Source of the DNA: Acidimicrobiia bacterium
GTDB taxonomy: Bacteria; Acidobacteriota; Terriglobia; Bryobacterales; Bryobacteraceae
Assembly (NCBI GenBank): GCA_016871315.1
Contig: VFZE01000011.1
Location: 61,747-125,746, forward strand
DNA length: 64,000 nt
Reading direction: 5' to 3'
The number at the start of each line of letters is the position of its first letter. The stretch's first letter is position 1. The position numbers and the translations under genes were made by a program. A model generated the notes under the pieces. The model did not search any database. It saw only the letters and a list, made by a program, of their open reading frames with translations, and was not told the DNA's origin. This document shows, piece after piece, positions 1 to 7,643 of the stretch.

Positions 1-1107
1 TTCGGCAAGCCGGGCCTGGAGCGCACGGTGCCGGTGAAGCTCGGCGCGCGGCTGACGGAAGTGGGGACACTGGAGCTGTGGGCCGATTCGAAAATCAGCG
101 AGCACCGCTGGCGGCTGCAGTTCGAGCTGCGCAAGCAGGGGCCCGCGCAAAGGGTGGCGCGTCCGGCGGCGGTGATTGGCGAGGAGGCGCTGGTGGCGGC
201 CGAATCGCTGATCCGGCAGACGTTCGCGGAGCAGACGATGGAGCCCGAGCAACTGCCTTCGGCGCTGGAGCGGACACTCGGGCTGGGGCGCAATTCCTGG
301 CCGCTTGGCGCCATCCGGCGGCTGGCCGACGTGTTTCTGGAGGTGGCCGAGGAACGCAAGAAGAGCGCGGCGATGGAGCTGCGCTGGCTGAACCTGTGCG
401 GGCTGTGCCTGCGCCCCGGGTTCGGCTATCCGGGCGATGACTACCGCATCGAGCAGGCGCGGCGGATCTTCGCCGCCGGGCTTGTGTTTTCGAACGCCGT
501 GCAGAACCAAAGCGAGTGGTGGATTTTCTCGGGGCGCGTGGCGGGCGGACTGAACCGCAATCAACAGGCCGACCTGTATCAGCGGCTGTCGGGCACGCTG
601 CTGCCGCGCAAGGGCGAACGGGTGCGCGTCAATTCCAGTTTGTTGCGTGAGATGTGGCGTTGCGCCTGCAGTCTGGAACTACTGCCTACGCAGCCGCGCA
701 CCGACCTGGGCGAGGCGCTGCTGAAACAGATTAAGAAAGGCGACTTCCGCGACAGCGAGCTGTGGTGCCTGTCGCGGCTGGGCGCGCGGGAACTGCTCTA
801 CGGGCCAACGAATCAGGTTCTGCCTCCAGCTACGGTGTCGCGCTGGGTGGAGTCTCTGGCGAAGCTGCCGGCGGCGGCGGAAGCCGTGGCGACGATGGCG
901 CGGCGAACCGGAGATGGAACACGTGACCTCCCGCCGGCCACGCTGGAGCTTGCGCGGCGCGGGCTGGAGCGGCACGAAGATGCCGGCAGCCTGCTGGAGA
1001 TGTTGGAAGGCAAGGGCGGGCGAGACAGCCAGGCGCTGAGCCGCATGTTCGGCGAGGAGTTGCCGAGCGGGCTGGTGATGGGCTCCGGGGAGCAGGCCGG
1101 TGGGTGA
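1..1107 (+). CDS. Hsp70/DnaK-like protein, C-terminal part (5' end outside window)
   Basis: The open frame runs from base 1, so the start lies upstream and only about 368 C-terminal codons are visible. No nucleotide-binding motif is in this part. The blocks LCLRPGFGYP (codons about 136-145 of the fragment) and EWWIFSGRVAGGLN (about 170-183) are what I recall from the C-terminal DUF3731-type extension of long Hsp70-family proteins common in Acidobacteria and Proteobacteria. Such proteins are taken to be chaperone-like ATPases; their clients are unknown. The stop overlaps the GTG start of thiL by 8 bases, so the two are probably cotranscribed. Family assignment is from memory of these motifs; the N-terminal ATPase domain is not available to confirm it. 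Confidence 0.72.
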   Translation, partial: FGKPGLERTVPVKLGARLTEVGTLELWADSKISEHRWRLQFELRKQGPAQRVARPAAVIGEEALVAAESLIRQTFAEQTMEPEQLPSALERTLGLGRNSWPLGAIRRLADVFLEVAEERKKSAAMELRWLNLCGLCLRPGFGYPGDDYRIEQARRIFAAGLVFSNAVQNQSEWWIFSGRVAGGLNRNQQADLYQRLSGTLLPRKGERVRVNSSLLREMWRCACSLELLPTQPRTDLGEALLKQIKKGDFRDSELWCLSRLGARELLYGPTNQVLPPATVSRWVESLAKLPAAAEAVATMARRTGDGTRDLPPATLELARRGLERHEDAGSLLEMLEGKGGRDSQALSRMFGEELPSGLVMGSGEQAGG

Positions 1108-1987
1108 AGTCGCTCTGGTGGAGATGATCCGGCGGCTGGCGGGCGAGCGCTCCGGCATCGGCGATGACTGCGCCGTATTGCGGATGCCCGGTTCCAGGCA
1201 GGAGTTGATCGCGACCACGGACATGCTGCTGGAGGGCGTCCACTTCCGGCGCGCCACGCACGGTCCCGCAGATTTGGGACGCAAAGCGTTGGCGCGCGGG
1301 CTGAGCGACATCGCGGCGATGGGGGGAACGCCGATGTGGTGTCTGGTGTCGTTGGCTGCGCCGCCATGGGCAACCAGGGAATGGATGGGGCGGTTCTTCC
1401 GCGGGCTGCTGGCAAGGGCGCGTTCCGCGGGAACCCACCTGGCCGGCGGCGACCTCGCGCTGCACAAGCTGCTGGCCATCGACATCGTGGTGCTGGGCAG
1501 CGTGCCAGCGGGCAAGGCTCTGCGGCGCGGCGGCGCGAAGGCGGGCGATGCGATTTACGTATCCGGCGTGCTGGGCGGCTCGGCGTTGGGACTGGAAACC
1601 CGCTCCGGGGCGGCATGGAAGCGCCACTTGCGTCCCGAGCCGCGACTGGAGCTGGGCCGCTGGCTCCGCGGACGCGCCACGGCCTGCATGGACGTGAGCG
1701 ACGGCTTGTCGCTCGATCTCCACCGCCTGCTACGCGAGTCAGGCGTGGCGGGGGTTGTCGACCGTCCGCTGCCGGTTTTCCATGGCGCGAGCCTGGACCA
1801 GGCGCTGCACGGCGGCGAGGAGTATGAACTGCTGTTCACCACGCCGGCCAACAAGCGGATTCCCGCAATCCGGCAAAAGCTGCCGCTGACACGCATAGGA
1901 ACCGTGGTGAATGGAAAGCCGGGAGAAATGGAATTCTTCGGGCGGCGGCTTGAGCCAAAAGGCTACGATCATTTCAAGAAGCGATGA
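1100..1987 (+). CDS. thiL: Thiamine-monophosphate kinase
   Basis: ThiL phosphorylates thiamine phosphate to thiamine diphosphate with ATP, the last step of the pathway. At 295 residues it is near the usual size. Family motifs are in order: GIGDDCAVL (19-27), ATTDMLLEGVHF with the metal-binding aspartate, AGGDLALHK, CMDVSDGLSLDL and GGEEYELLF. The start is GTG at 1100 inside the end of the Hsp70 gene; an ATG at 1124 would cut just ahead of GIGDD and is less likely. The stop overlaps the next ATG as ATGA, so thiL sits in the middle of a tightly packed operon. ThiD lies at 12776-13537, so two thiamine genes are in the window but unlinked. Confidence 0.93.
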   Translation: MGEVALVEMIRRLAGERSGIGDDCAVLRMPGSRQELIATTDMLLEGVHFRRATHGPADLGRKALARGLSDIAAMGGTPMWCLVSLAAPPWATREWMGRFFRGLLARARSAGTHLAGGDLALHKLLAIDIVVLGSVPAGKALRRGGAKAGDAIYVSGVLGGSALGLETRSGAAWKRHLRPEPRLELGRWLRGRATACMDVSDGLSLDLHRLLRESGVAGVVDRPLPVFHGASLDQALHGGEEYELLFTTPANKRIPAIRQKLPLTRIGTVVNGKPGEMEFFGRRLEPKGYDHFKKR

Positions 1988-2985
1988 CAAAACCTGACCC
2001 TGGTGTTGTGCTGGACCTGATAGAGGCGTTCCGGCGTTCCAAGACGATGTTCGCGGCAGTGGAAGTGGGTGTGTTCGACCGGTTGGAGAAGGGGCCGGCG
2101 CGAGCGGACCAACTGACTGATGGAGGCGACCCTGACACAATGGCGCGGCTGCTGGACGGCTGCGTGTCGCTGGGATTGCTGGAGCGGAGCGGCGATGTGT
2201 ACCGCAACAGCGCCGTAGCCTCGGCATATCTGTGCCGCTCCAGCGTCTCTACTTTGGCCGGCTACGTCGCCTATTCCAACCGTGCGCTGTTCCCGATGTG
2301 GCAGCACCTGGAAGGCGCGGTGCGCGAAGGCACGCACCGCTGGAAACAAACCTTCGGGCTCGACGGAGCGCTTTTCAGCCACTTCTACCGCAGCGAATCC
2401 GATAAGCGGGACTTTCTGCTGGGCATGCATGGTTTCGGATTGCTCAGCAGTCCGGCGGTGGTCAGCGTGTTCGATCTGAGCCGGTTCAAGCGGTTGGTGG
2501 ACTTGGGCGGAGGTACCGGCCACCTGGCCATGGCGGCTTGCGAGAAGTATCCGGACATGTCGGCGGCGGTGTTCGATTTGCCGGAAGCGGTGGAGTTCGC
2601 GCGGGAGTTTACTGCAGGGTCGAGGGTGGAGCTGCTTGCGGGCGATTTTTTTCAAGACAAGCTGCCGAAGGCGGACCTGTATGCGGTGGGAAGGATCCTG
2701 CACGATTGGAGCGAAGACAAGATCCGCTTATTGCTCAACAAAATACAGACATGCCTGCCGCCCGGCGGCGGCCTGCTGATTGCCGAAAAACTGCTCTGGG
2801 AGGATCATTCCGGCCCCGTCCAGGCCCACATGCAGTCACTCAACATGCTGGTTTGCACCGAAGGCCGCGAACGCAGCTTTACCGAATATGCGGAGCTACT
2901 CCAGGAGGCCGGGTTCAGCGAAGTGGAGGGCAGGGTGACCGGAGCGCCTTTGGATGCGGTGCTGGCAAGGTGCGGTGTTCTATAA
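1984..2985 (+). CDS. SAM-dependent O-methyltransferase, acetylserotonin/hydroxyindole type
   Basis: A 333-residue class I methyltransferase of the plant-type O-methyltransferase (Methyltransf_2) family. The N-terminal 100 residues form the winged-helix dimerisation domain (AVEVGVFDRLEKGPARADQL). The SAM site is LVDLGGGTGHLAM near residue 170-182, followed by FDLPEAVEFAREF and the catalytic-region RILHDWSEDK. The substrate cannot be told from sequence; relatives methylate hydroxyls of small aromatic or polyketide compounds. The ATG overlaps the thiL stop (ATGA), so it is translationally coupled to thiL. A TATAAT box that could serve greA overlaps its stop codon. Confidence 0.85.
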   Translation: MTKPDPGVVLDLIEAFRRSKTMFAAVEVGVFDRLEKGPARADQLTDGGDPDTMARLLDGCVSLGLLERSGDVYRNSAVASAYLCRSSVSTLAGYVAYSNRALFPMWQHLEGAVREGTHRWKQTFGLDGALFSHFYRSESDKRDFLLGMHGFGLLSSPAVVSVFDLSRFKRLVDLGGGTGHLAMAACEKYPDMSAAVFDLPEAVEFAREFTAGSRVELLAGDFFQDKLPKADLYAVGRILHDWSEDKIRLLLNKIQTCLPPGGGLLIAEKLLWEDHSGPVQAHMQSLNMLVCTEGRERSFTEYAELLQEAGFSEVEGRVTGAPLDAVLARCGVL

Positions 2986-2986
2986 T
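2981..2986 (+). promoter_or_regulatory. Candidate -10 box ahead of greA
   Basis: A consensus TATAAT overlaps the stop of the methyltransferase gene, 28 bases before the greA ATG. No convincing -35 lies 16-18 bases upstream, so this would be a -10-driven promoter at best. It suggests that greA can be expressed apart from the thiL operon. Confidence 0.35.
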
Positions 2987-3014
2987 TAGAGATTGGGTGA
3001 TGGTCTGAAGCAAC

Positions 3015-3482
3015 ATGGTAGACCTCAAGAAAAAGCTGCAAGAGGAAATCGCCGCGCTCGAATTCGAGCTGCGCACGGAGCTTCCCAAGGAGATCGCCAA
3101 AGCGCGCGCTCACGGCGACCTCAGCGAGAACGCCGAATATCACGCGGCCAAGGAGCGGCAGTCGTTCGTCGACGCCCGTCTGGGGCAGCTGAAAAAGCGG
3201 CTCGCCGACCTGTCCATGGTGGACATGACCAGGATTCCGAAGGGCCGTGTGGGACTGGGTTCGCGCGTGGTGGTGCTGGACACCAACAAGGACGAGGAGA
3301 TCACCTACAACTTGGTTACCAGCGAGGAAGCAGACGCCAACAACGGAAAGATTTCCACCACCTCCCCCATCGGGCGTGGGCTGTTAGGCAAGGAGATTGG
3401 AGACGTGGTCCGGGTGCAGAGCCCCGGGGGAGTGAAGGAATTCGAGATTCTCAAGCTCACCACGATCCACGAGTTGTTGTAG
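3015..3482 (+). CDS. greA: Transcription elongation factor GreA
   Basis: GreA binds in the secondary channel of RNA polymerase and stimulates cleavage of backtracked transcripts. The product is 155 residues, close to the usual 158. The N-terminal coiled coil (residues about 5-75) carries the tip signature GDLSENAEY at 34-42 with the acidic pair D35/E38 expected to hold the catalytic Mg. The C-terminal FKBP-like domain ends in PIGRGLLGKEIGDVVRV, the usual Gre signature (SPIGxALLGK). The gene lies 10 bases before the phosphatidyltransferase gene. Confidence 0.95.
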   Translation: MVDLKKKLQEEIAALEFELRTELPKEIAKARAHGDLSENAEYHAAKERQSFVDARLGQLKKRLADLSMVDMTRIPKGRVGLGSRVVVLDTNKDEEITYNLVTSEEADANNGKISTTSPIGRGLLGKEIGDVVRVQSPGGVKEFEILKLTTIHELL

Positions 3483-3492
3483 AGTTGTTGCG

Positions 3493-4128
3493 ATGACTTA
3501 TACGCGCGCAATCGGCGTGACCGCGGACCGGATTGTCCGGCTGATCGTGCGTGGGCTTGCACTTTCCAGAATTCACCCCAACGCGCTTACGCTCATCGGG
3601 CTGTTGATCAACGTGGCGGCGGCGGTGCTGCTGGCGCAGGGCAACTTCTGGTGGGCCGGCTGGGTGATCACCGTAGCGGCCATCTTTGACATGGTGGACG
3701 GCCGCGTGGCGCGGGAAACGCAGCAGGTGACGCGCTTCGGCGGGTTCTTCGATTCCGTATTGGACCGCTATTCCGATCTTGGGCTGCTGATGGGCCTGCT
3801 GGTCTATTACGCCTCCATCAACCGGTCATTCTATGTGGTGCTGACGGCGATCGTGATGACGGCATCAGTGATGATCAGCTATACGCGCGCACGGGCGGAA
3901 AACACGATCCCCAAGTGCAAGGTGGGATTCATGGAGCGGCCGGAGCGGATAGTGCTCTTCCTCATTGGTGCGCTGTTCAACCGTATGGCGGCGGTTCTGT
4001 GGGTGATCGCGATCCTCGGCAACCTCACCGTCGTGCACCGGATGATCTTCACCTACCGGGAAGCCAAGCAGCTCGAGGAAGCACAGTTGCGGGGAGCCTC
4101 CGAACGGCGCCAGGCTCAGGTAGGCTGA
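3493..4128 (+). CDS. CDP-alcohol phosphatidyltransferase (PgsA/PIS-like)
   Basis: An integral membrane enzyme that moves the phosphatidyl group from CDP-diacylglycerol to an alcohol. The signature D-G-x2-A-R-x8-G-x3-D-x3-D is complete between residues about 66 and 92 (FDMVDGRVAR ... FGGFFDSVLDRYSD). Several hydrophobic segments follow and the 211-residue length fits. A longer C-terminal tail than PgsA, with EAKQLEEAQLRG, points to the phosphatidylinositol-phosphate-synthase-like or archaetidyl-like subgroup, but the acceptor alcohol cannot be fixed. It follows greA closely and probably shares its transcript. Confidence 0.85.
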   Translation: MTYTRAIGVTADRIVRLIVRGLALSRIHPNALTLIGLLINVAAAVLLAQGNFWWAGWVITVAAIFDMVDGRVARETQQVTRFGGFFDSVLDRYSDLGLLMGLLVYYASINRSFYVVLTAIVMTASVMISYTRARAENTIPKCKVGFMERPERIVLFLIGALFNRMAAVLWVIAILGNLTVVHRMIFTYREAKQLEEAQLRGASERRQAQVG

Positions 4129-4138
4129 GCGGATTCTT

Positions 4139-4420
4139 TTAGTAAACGAATCCCCGCCAGGTGCGCCCTTTTTGATCGCGCAGCAGGATGCCGTATCCGT
4201 CGGAAATGCCGGATATCGTGTTGCCTTTGGAGTCCCGGAAGCGGTAGCGGATGGTTTCGTCGTCCTGAAGGTCGGCTTGGCCGAACCATTCATCTCCGTG
4301 TTCGTCCCGCAGCCTGACTCCGTCGCCATCTCCGAACCCGGAGACACTACGGCTATGCATGCTGTCGAAGCGGAAGAAGCCGCTCGGCGCCCTCCGCCGC
4401 TTGCGCCTGTTTGTGCCCAT
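4139..4420 (-). CDS. Small repeat protein of unknown function
   Basis: A 93-residue reading frame convergent with the phosphatidyltransferase gene and only 10 bases from it. After a basic start (RRKRRR) it holds three copies of a short unit: VRLRDEHGDEWFG, IRYRFRDSKGNTISG and ILLRDQKGRTWRG, each followed by a turn. Such a periodic pattern with aromatic and glycine positions kept suggests small beta-hairpins and argues that it is a real gene. No clear ribosome-binding site precedes the ATG at 4420. I do not recognise the family. Confidence 0.55.
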   Translation of the reverse strand: MGTNRRKRRRAPSGFFRFDSMHSRSVSGFGDGDGVRLRDEHGDEWFGQADLQDDETIRYRFRDSKGNTISGISDGYGILLRDQKGRTWRGFVY

Positions 4421-4498
4421 GAGACCATTTATCGGCGAAGTCTGCTCGGGCGGGAATAAGCGAGAAATCGGAGCTGGCTCAGGAAAAGACCTTACTTT

Positions 4499-5491
4499 CT
4501 ACACAACCTTCGGCCGCACCACCGCCACGCCGATCTGTTTCATTTCACGCGCCAAGGCTTGGAATATCTCTTCGCTCTGGAACCGGCCGACAATAGCCCC
4601 GCCTGAGCCGGCGAAGTTAGCGGAGGCGCCCAACCTTCGGGCAGTCTCAATCATTTCCTTGTTGCCATGCGCAATGTTGTATATAGTAGCGCGGAGGTCG
4701 TAGTTGGCATCTATCAGCTGATCGAGCGCAGCGTAATTGCGCTCGATCAGAGCCTGGCGCCCCTGTTCGGCGTAACTGGCCCATGTTCTCATCGCTTCCA
4801 CCACCTGCTTGTCAGCGGCGAGCCACCTCTGGCGGATGTTGTTGTGGAACACCTCTGTGCCTTCGCTGAGCGAGGTGCGATACGCGAGGTACAAATCGGG
4901 GAGCGTCGAGGGATCCATGCGTTCGTATTCGCCATAGCCCCGGCCCTCCATAAGATGGCGGGAGAAATCCATGTAGACGAGGCCCTCATAAACTTGCGCG
5001 ACGCGGTCCTGCAAGCCCGCGCTCACGCCCAGCTCGCGGGTCTCGGTTTCCAGCACCAGGTTCGCTTGAACCGGCAGCGGGATGTCAAGGTGATAGTACT
5101 GGCAAAGCGCGCGAAGAGCGGCGGTGATGATCGCGCTGGAGCCGCCCAGGCCGAGGCGGAGGGGAATGGTCGTCTCGTACTCGAGGGTGAAGTTGCGGTG
5201 ATCGAGCTCAATGTTCTGTTCGCGGCAGTAATCCATCAGCCGGACCAGCAGCGCCTGGATGATGCGGATGCCGCCATAGTAGCCGCGCCAGCGCGTGGTT
5301 TGATACAAGTCCTCCAGGCTTTCAAAAATCGGCGTATCGGCTTTGGAAGGTTTGATCTCCAGCCGCGCGGTGGGATAGAGTATCACTCTGGCGCGGAAGT
5401 TGCGGATCAGCAGGGCGATGGTCTTGCCGAAGTAACCGTCGCTCGGGTTGCCGAGCAGCCCGGCGCGTGCATAGGCGAATGTCTCGATCAT
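4499..5491 (-). CDS. GHMP-family kinase, glucuronokinase-like
   Basis: A 330-residue sugar kinase of the GHMP superfamily. The N-terminus ARAGLLGNPSDGYFGKTI resembles plant glucuronokinase, which makes glucuronate 1-phosphate from glucuronate and ATP. The phosphate-binding loop LRLGLGGSSAIITAAL lies near residues 112-127, and the third GHMP motif (GASANFAGSGGAIVG) near 290-304. I infer a kinase for a uronic acid or related sugar on the way to a nucleotide sugar; bacterial substrates in this subgroup are poorly tested. It is divergent from dtd with only 18 bases between the start codons. Confidence 0.78.
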   Translation of the reverse strand: MIETFAYARAGLLGNPSDGYFGKTIALLIRNFRARVILYPTARLEIKPSKADTPIFESLEDLYQTTRWRGYYGGIRIIQALLVRLMDYCREQNIELDHRNFTLEYETTIPLRLGLGGSSAIITAALRALCQYYHLDIPLPVQANLVLETETRELGVSAGLQDRVAQVYEGLVYMDFSRHLMEGRGYGEYERMDPSTLPDLYLAYRTSLSEGTEVFHNNIRQRWLAADKQVVEAMRTWASYAEQGRQALIERNYAALDQLIDANYDLRATIYNIAHGNKEMIETARRLGASANFAGSGGAIVGRFQSEEIFQALAREMKQIGVAVVRPKVV

Positions 5492-5509
5492 AAGGGCGTC
5501 TCCATCATT

Positions 5510-5959
5510 ATGCGCATGGTTGTGCAGCGGGTTTCGAGGGCCGAGGTGCGTGTGGAGGGGCGCGTGACGGGCTCGATCGGCCGCGGATTACTTATCCTGG
5601 TTGGGATCGCAAAGACCGACACCAAGGCGGACGCCGAGTTTCTCGCGGCCAAGGCGCTTGGGCTGCGGATCTTCCCCGATGCAGAGCAACGGATGAACCT
5701 CAGCGTGGTGGAGGCCCGGGGAAGCCTGCTGGTGGTCTCGCAGTTCACCTTATATGGAGACGTGCGCAAGGGGCGCAGGCCGGCCTTCGACCGGGCTGCG
5801 AACCCGGCCGAGGCTCGTAGCCTCTATGAACATTTCTTACAAATGCTCGGCGGGGGAAACATCAAGGTGGAAAGCGGCGTCTTCCAAGCGATGATGGAAG
5901 TCGAGCTTGTCAACGATGGCCCAGTTACGATACTATGTGATTCCGAACGGTTGATTTAG
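5510..5959 (+). CDS. dtd: D-aminoacyl-tRNA deacylase
   Basis: Dtd hydrolyses D-aminoacyl-tRNA and so keeps D-amino acids and misacylated glycine out of protein. The 149-residue length is standard. Both active-site signatures are present: SQFTLYGD (residues about 78-85) and the C-terminal NDGPVT carrying the cross-subunit Gly-Pro pair. The start at 5510 (MRMVVQRV) is chosen because it matches the N-terminus of the family, although the frame stays open far upstream. Divergent from the GHMP kinase gene, so the two promoters must overlap each other's coding ends. Confidence 0.95.
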   Translation: MRMVVQRVSRAEVRVEGRVTGSIGRGLLILVGIAKTDTKADAEFLAAKALGLRIFPDAEQRMNLSVVEARGSLLVVSQFTLYGDVRKGRRPAFDRAANPAEARSLYEHFLQMLGGGNIKVESGVFQAMMEVELVNDGPVTILCDSERLI

Positions 5960-5992
5960 AACTGTTACGGGGATTACAGAAGAAAAGGAAAG

Positions 5993-6250
5993 ATGGCAAA
6001 ACTAGACATGAATCAAGCAACCCTACTCGCTGCCGCTTTGGAAGGTTTGGAGATTCAAAGATCCCGAATCGAAGAACAGATCGCTCAAATCAAGGCGGCA
6101 ATGGGTCGAGGCGGTTCGAAAAAGACGGCATCCGCCGCCGGTGCCCGGCCGGGCCGTAAGCGCCGGTTGTCGGCCGCTGCCAGAGCCCGCATCGCCGCGG
6201 CGCAGAAGAAGCGCTGGGCCGAGTACCGCAAAGCCAAAGCCGCGGGCTAA
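5993..6250 (+). CDS. Small basic protein, conserved hypothetical
   Basis: An 85-residue protein preceded by a purine-rich AAAGGAAAG ribosome-binding site. The first 40 residues are an amphipathic helix (LEGLEIQRSRIEEQIAQIKAAM); the rest is a lysine/arginine tail with RRLSAAARARIAAAQKKRW. The same tail pattern is common in small acidobacterial proteins and may bind nucleic acid, but no function is established. It lies 33 bases after dtd and ends 4 bases from the convergent cbiO stop. Confidence 0.7.
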   Translation: MAKLDMNQATLLAAALEGLEIQRSRIEEQIAQIKAAMGRGGSKKTASAAGARPGRKRRLSAAARARIAAAQKKRWAEYRKAKAAG

Positions 6251-6254
6251 GGCT

Positions 6255-6962
6255 TCACCCTCTCGGAAGGGGCTCCCAGCCAAAGCGGCTGGCAATGTCG
6301 CCTACCGTGCCAAGCGCGGCGATACTGCCCTTTTCGAAGAAAACCGCTCGCGTGCCGATCGCGCGCGCGAATGCGATATCGTGGGTCGTCACGATCTTAG
6401 ACTGTGGCAGGGCGGTCAATAAATCCACTAAGTCCCGCTGACCCGGCGGATCCAGGGACGTCGTCGGCTCGTCCAGGATGAGTATGTCCGGACGCATCGC
6501 CAGAACCCCGGCAATGGCCACGCGCCGCTTTTCGCCCGCGCTTAGGTGGTAGGGCGCTTTTGCGTGCGCGGCGGACATTCCTGTCTGCTCCAGGGCCTCT
6601 CGAGCCAGCCTCATCGCTTCGGCCGGCTCGACGCCCAGGTTCAAGGGACCGTAAGTCACGTCCTCCATCACTGTAGGCATGAACAGCTGCTCATCGGCGT
6701 CCTGGAAAACCATGCCGACGCGGCGCCGGATCTCGGGCAGGCTTATCTTGTCCATCGGCAACCCGCATACGCGGATCTGCCCCTCGCCTTCCAGCAGTCC
6801 ATTGAGGTGAAGGGCAAAAGTGGTCTTGCCGGAGCCGTTGGCCCCAAGCAGGATGACGGTTTCTCCGGGGAAGAGTTCAAAATCAACTCCCTTCAACGCC
6901 TCCGTGCCGTCCGGATAGCGGAACCTGAGGCCGCTCACGCGTATCAGAGGATCCATAGCCAT
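6255..6962 (-). CDS. cbiO: Energy-coupling factor ATPase for nickel/cobalt uptake
   Basis: The ATP-hydrolysing subunit of a group I ECF transporter. The 235-residue protein has Walker A (LLGANGSGKTTFALHL, about 36-51), the Q-loop (MVFQDADEQLFMP), the ABC signature (YHLSAGEKRRVAIAG), Walker B with LILDEPTTSLDP and the H-loop histidine (IVTTHD). FQDADEQLF is the Q-helix typical of ECF ATPases. The start overlaps the end of cbiQ by 19 bases. With cbiM and cbiQ it completes the transporter; only one ATPase gene is present, as in CbiMNQO/NikMNQO systems. Confidence 0.93.
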   Translation of the reverse strand: MAMDPLIRVSGLRFRYPDGTEALKGVDFELFPGETVILLGANGSGKTTFALHLNGLLEGEGQIRVCGLPMDKISLPEIRRRVGMVFQDADEQLFMPTVMEDVTYGPLNLGVEPAEAMRLAREALEQTGMSAAHAKAPYHLSAGEKRRVAIAGVLAMRPDILILDEPTTSLDPPGQRDLVDLLTALPQSKIVTTHDIAFARAIGTRAVFFEKGSIAALGTVGDIASRFGWEPLPRG

Positions 6963-7642
6963 CTACCCAGGGAAAGAACCAGGATCCCCGTGGCGAGAAA
7001 ACTGATATCCAACCAATGGAGACTGCTCGGGCGGATGAGCGGCATATGGCCGGCAAAGCCGCGGGCAAGCATGGCGCGATGGATGCCTTCGGCGCGCGCG
7101 TGGGAAGAGGCAAACAGAACGGCGATGGCGCCACCGGCTGAAGCACGCCGGATGCCTCCGCGGCATTGCGCGGCCATCCACATATGCTGGGCTTTTTCGG
7201 ACAGCACAAACAGGTAGCGGTAGAGGAACTGAACCACCATGACCAGCATTTTCGGAGCGGCCAGGGACTCCACGGCCGCAAGCAGCGCCGGCATCGGCGT
7301 GGTGGCAACCACCAACAGCACGGCGAATGCGGAAAAACTGCTCTTCAACACCAGGCTCGCGGCGCGCTCAGCATCGCCGGCCATCCAGCTCAGCAGCGCA
7401 AACGTGGCCGCGAAGGGCAGAACCAGCGCCGCACGCCACAGCAGGGAAAGCAAGGGAAGGCGCGACGCGAGAGCGGCAACCAGAAGGATCGATGCGTAAG
7501 CGGCATACGCCTCCGGCTGCGCAGGCCGCGCCGTGCCAATCCAGACCAGGAACACGAGCAGGAGAATCATCTTCACACGCGCATCGCGGCGGTGAAGCGG
7601 CGAATCGCGCCGCGCCCATTCCTCCATCACCAGGTAATGCAA
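6944..7642 (-). CDS. cbiQ: Energy-coupling factor transmembrane protein CbiQ/NikQ
   Basis: The membrane scaffold that couples the ATPase to the substrate-binding subunit. It is about 232 residues with four to five hydrophobic segments and the cytoplasmic coupling helices ending in ARAEGIHRAMLARGF (Ala-Arg-Gly motif). I start it at TTG 7642 because GGAGGAG sits 8 bases upstream and the resulting N-terminus (HYLVMEEWARRDSPLHRRD) matches the family; the ATG at 7627 has no such site. It begins one base past the cbiM stop and overlaps cbiO, so the three are one operon. Confidence 0.88.
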   Translation of the reverse strand: MHYLVMEEWARRDSPLHRRDARVKMILLLVFLVWIGTARPAQPEAYAAYASILLVAALASRLPLLSLLWRAALVLPFAATFALLSWMAGDAERAASLVLKSSFSAFAVLLVVATTPMPALLAAVESLAAPKMLVMVVQFLYRYLFVLSEKAQHMWMAAQCRGGIRRASAGGAIAVLFASSHARAEGIHRAMLARGFAGHMPLIRPSSLHWLDISFLATGILVLSLGRWLWIL

Positions 7643-7643
7643 C

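Noticed and set aside
3493..4128. Naming the phosphatidyltransferase pgsA
   Set aside because: The signature is common to the whole CDP-alcohol family and the tail differs from PgsA, so no symbol is given.
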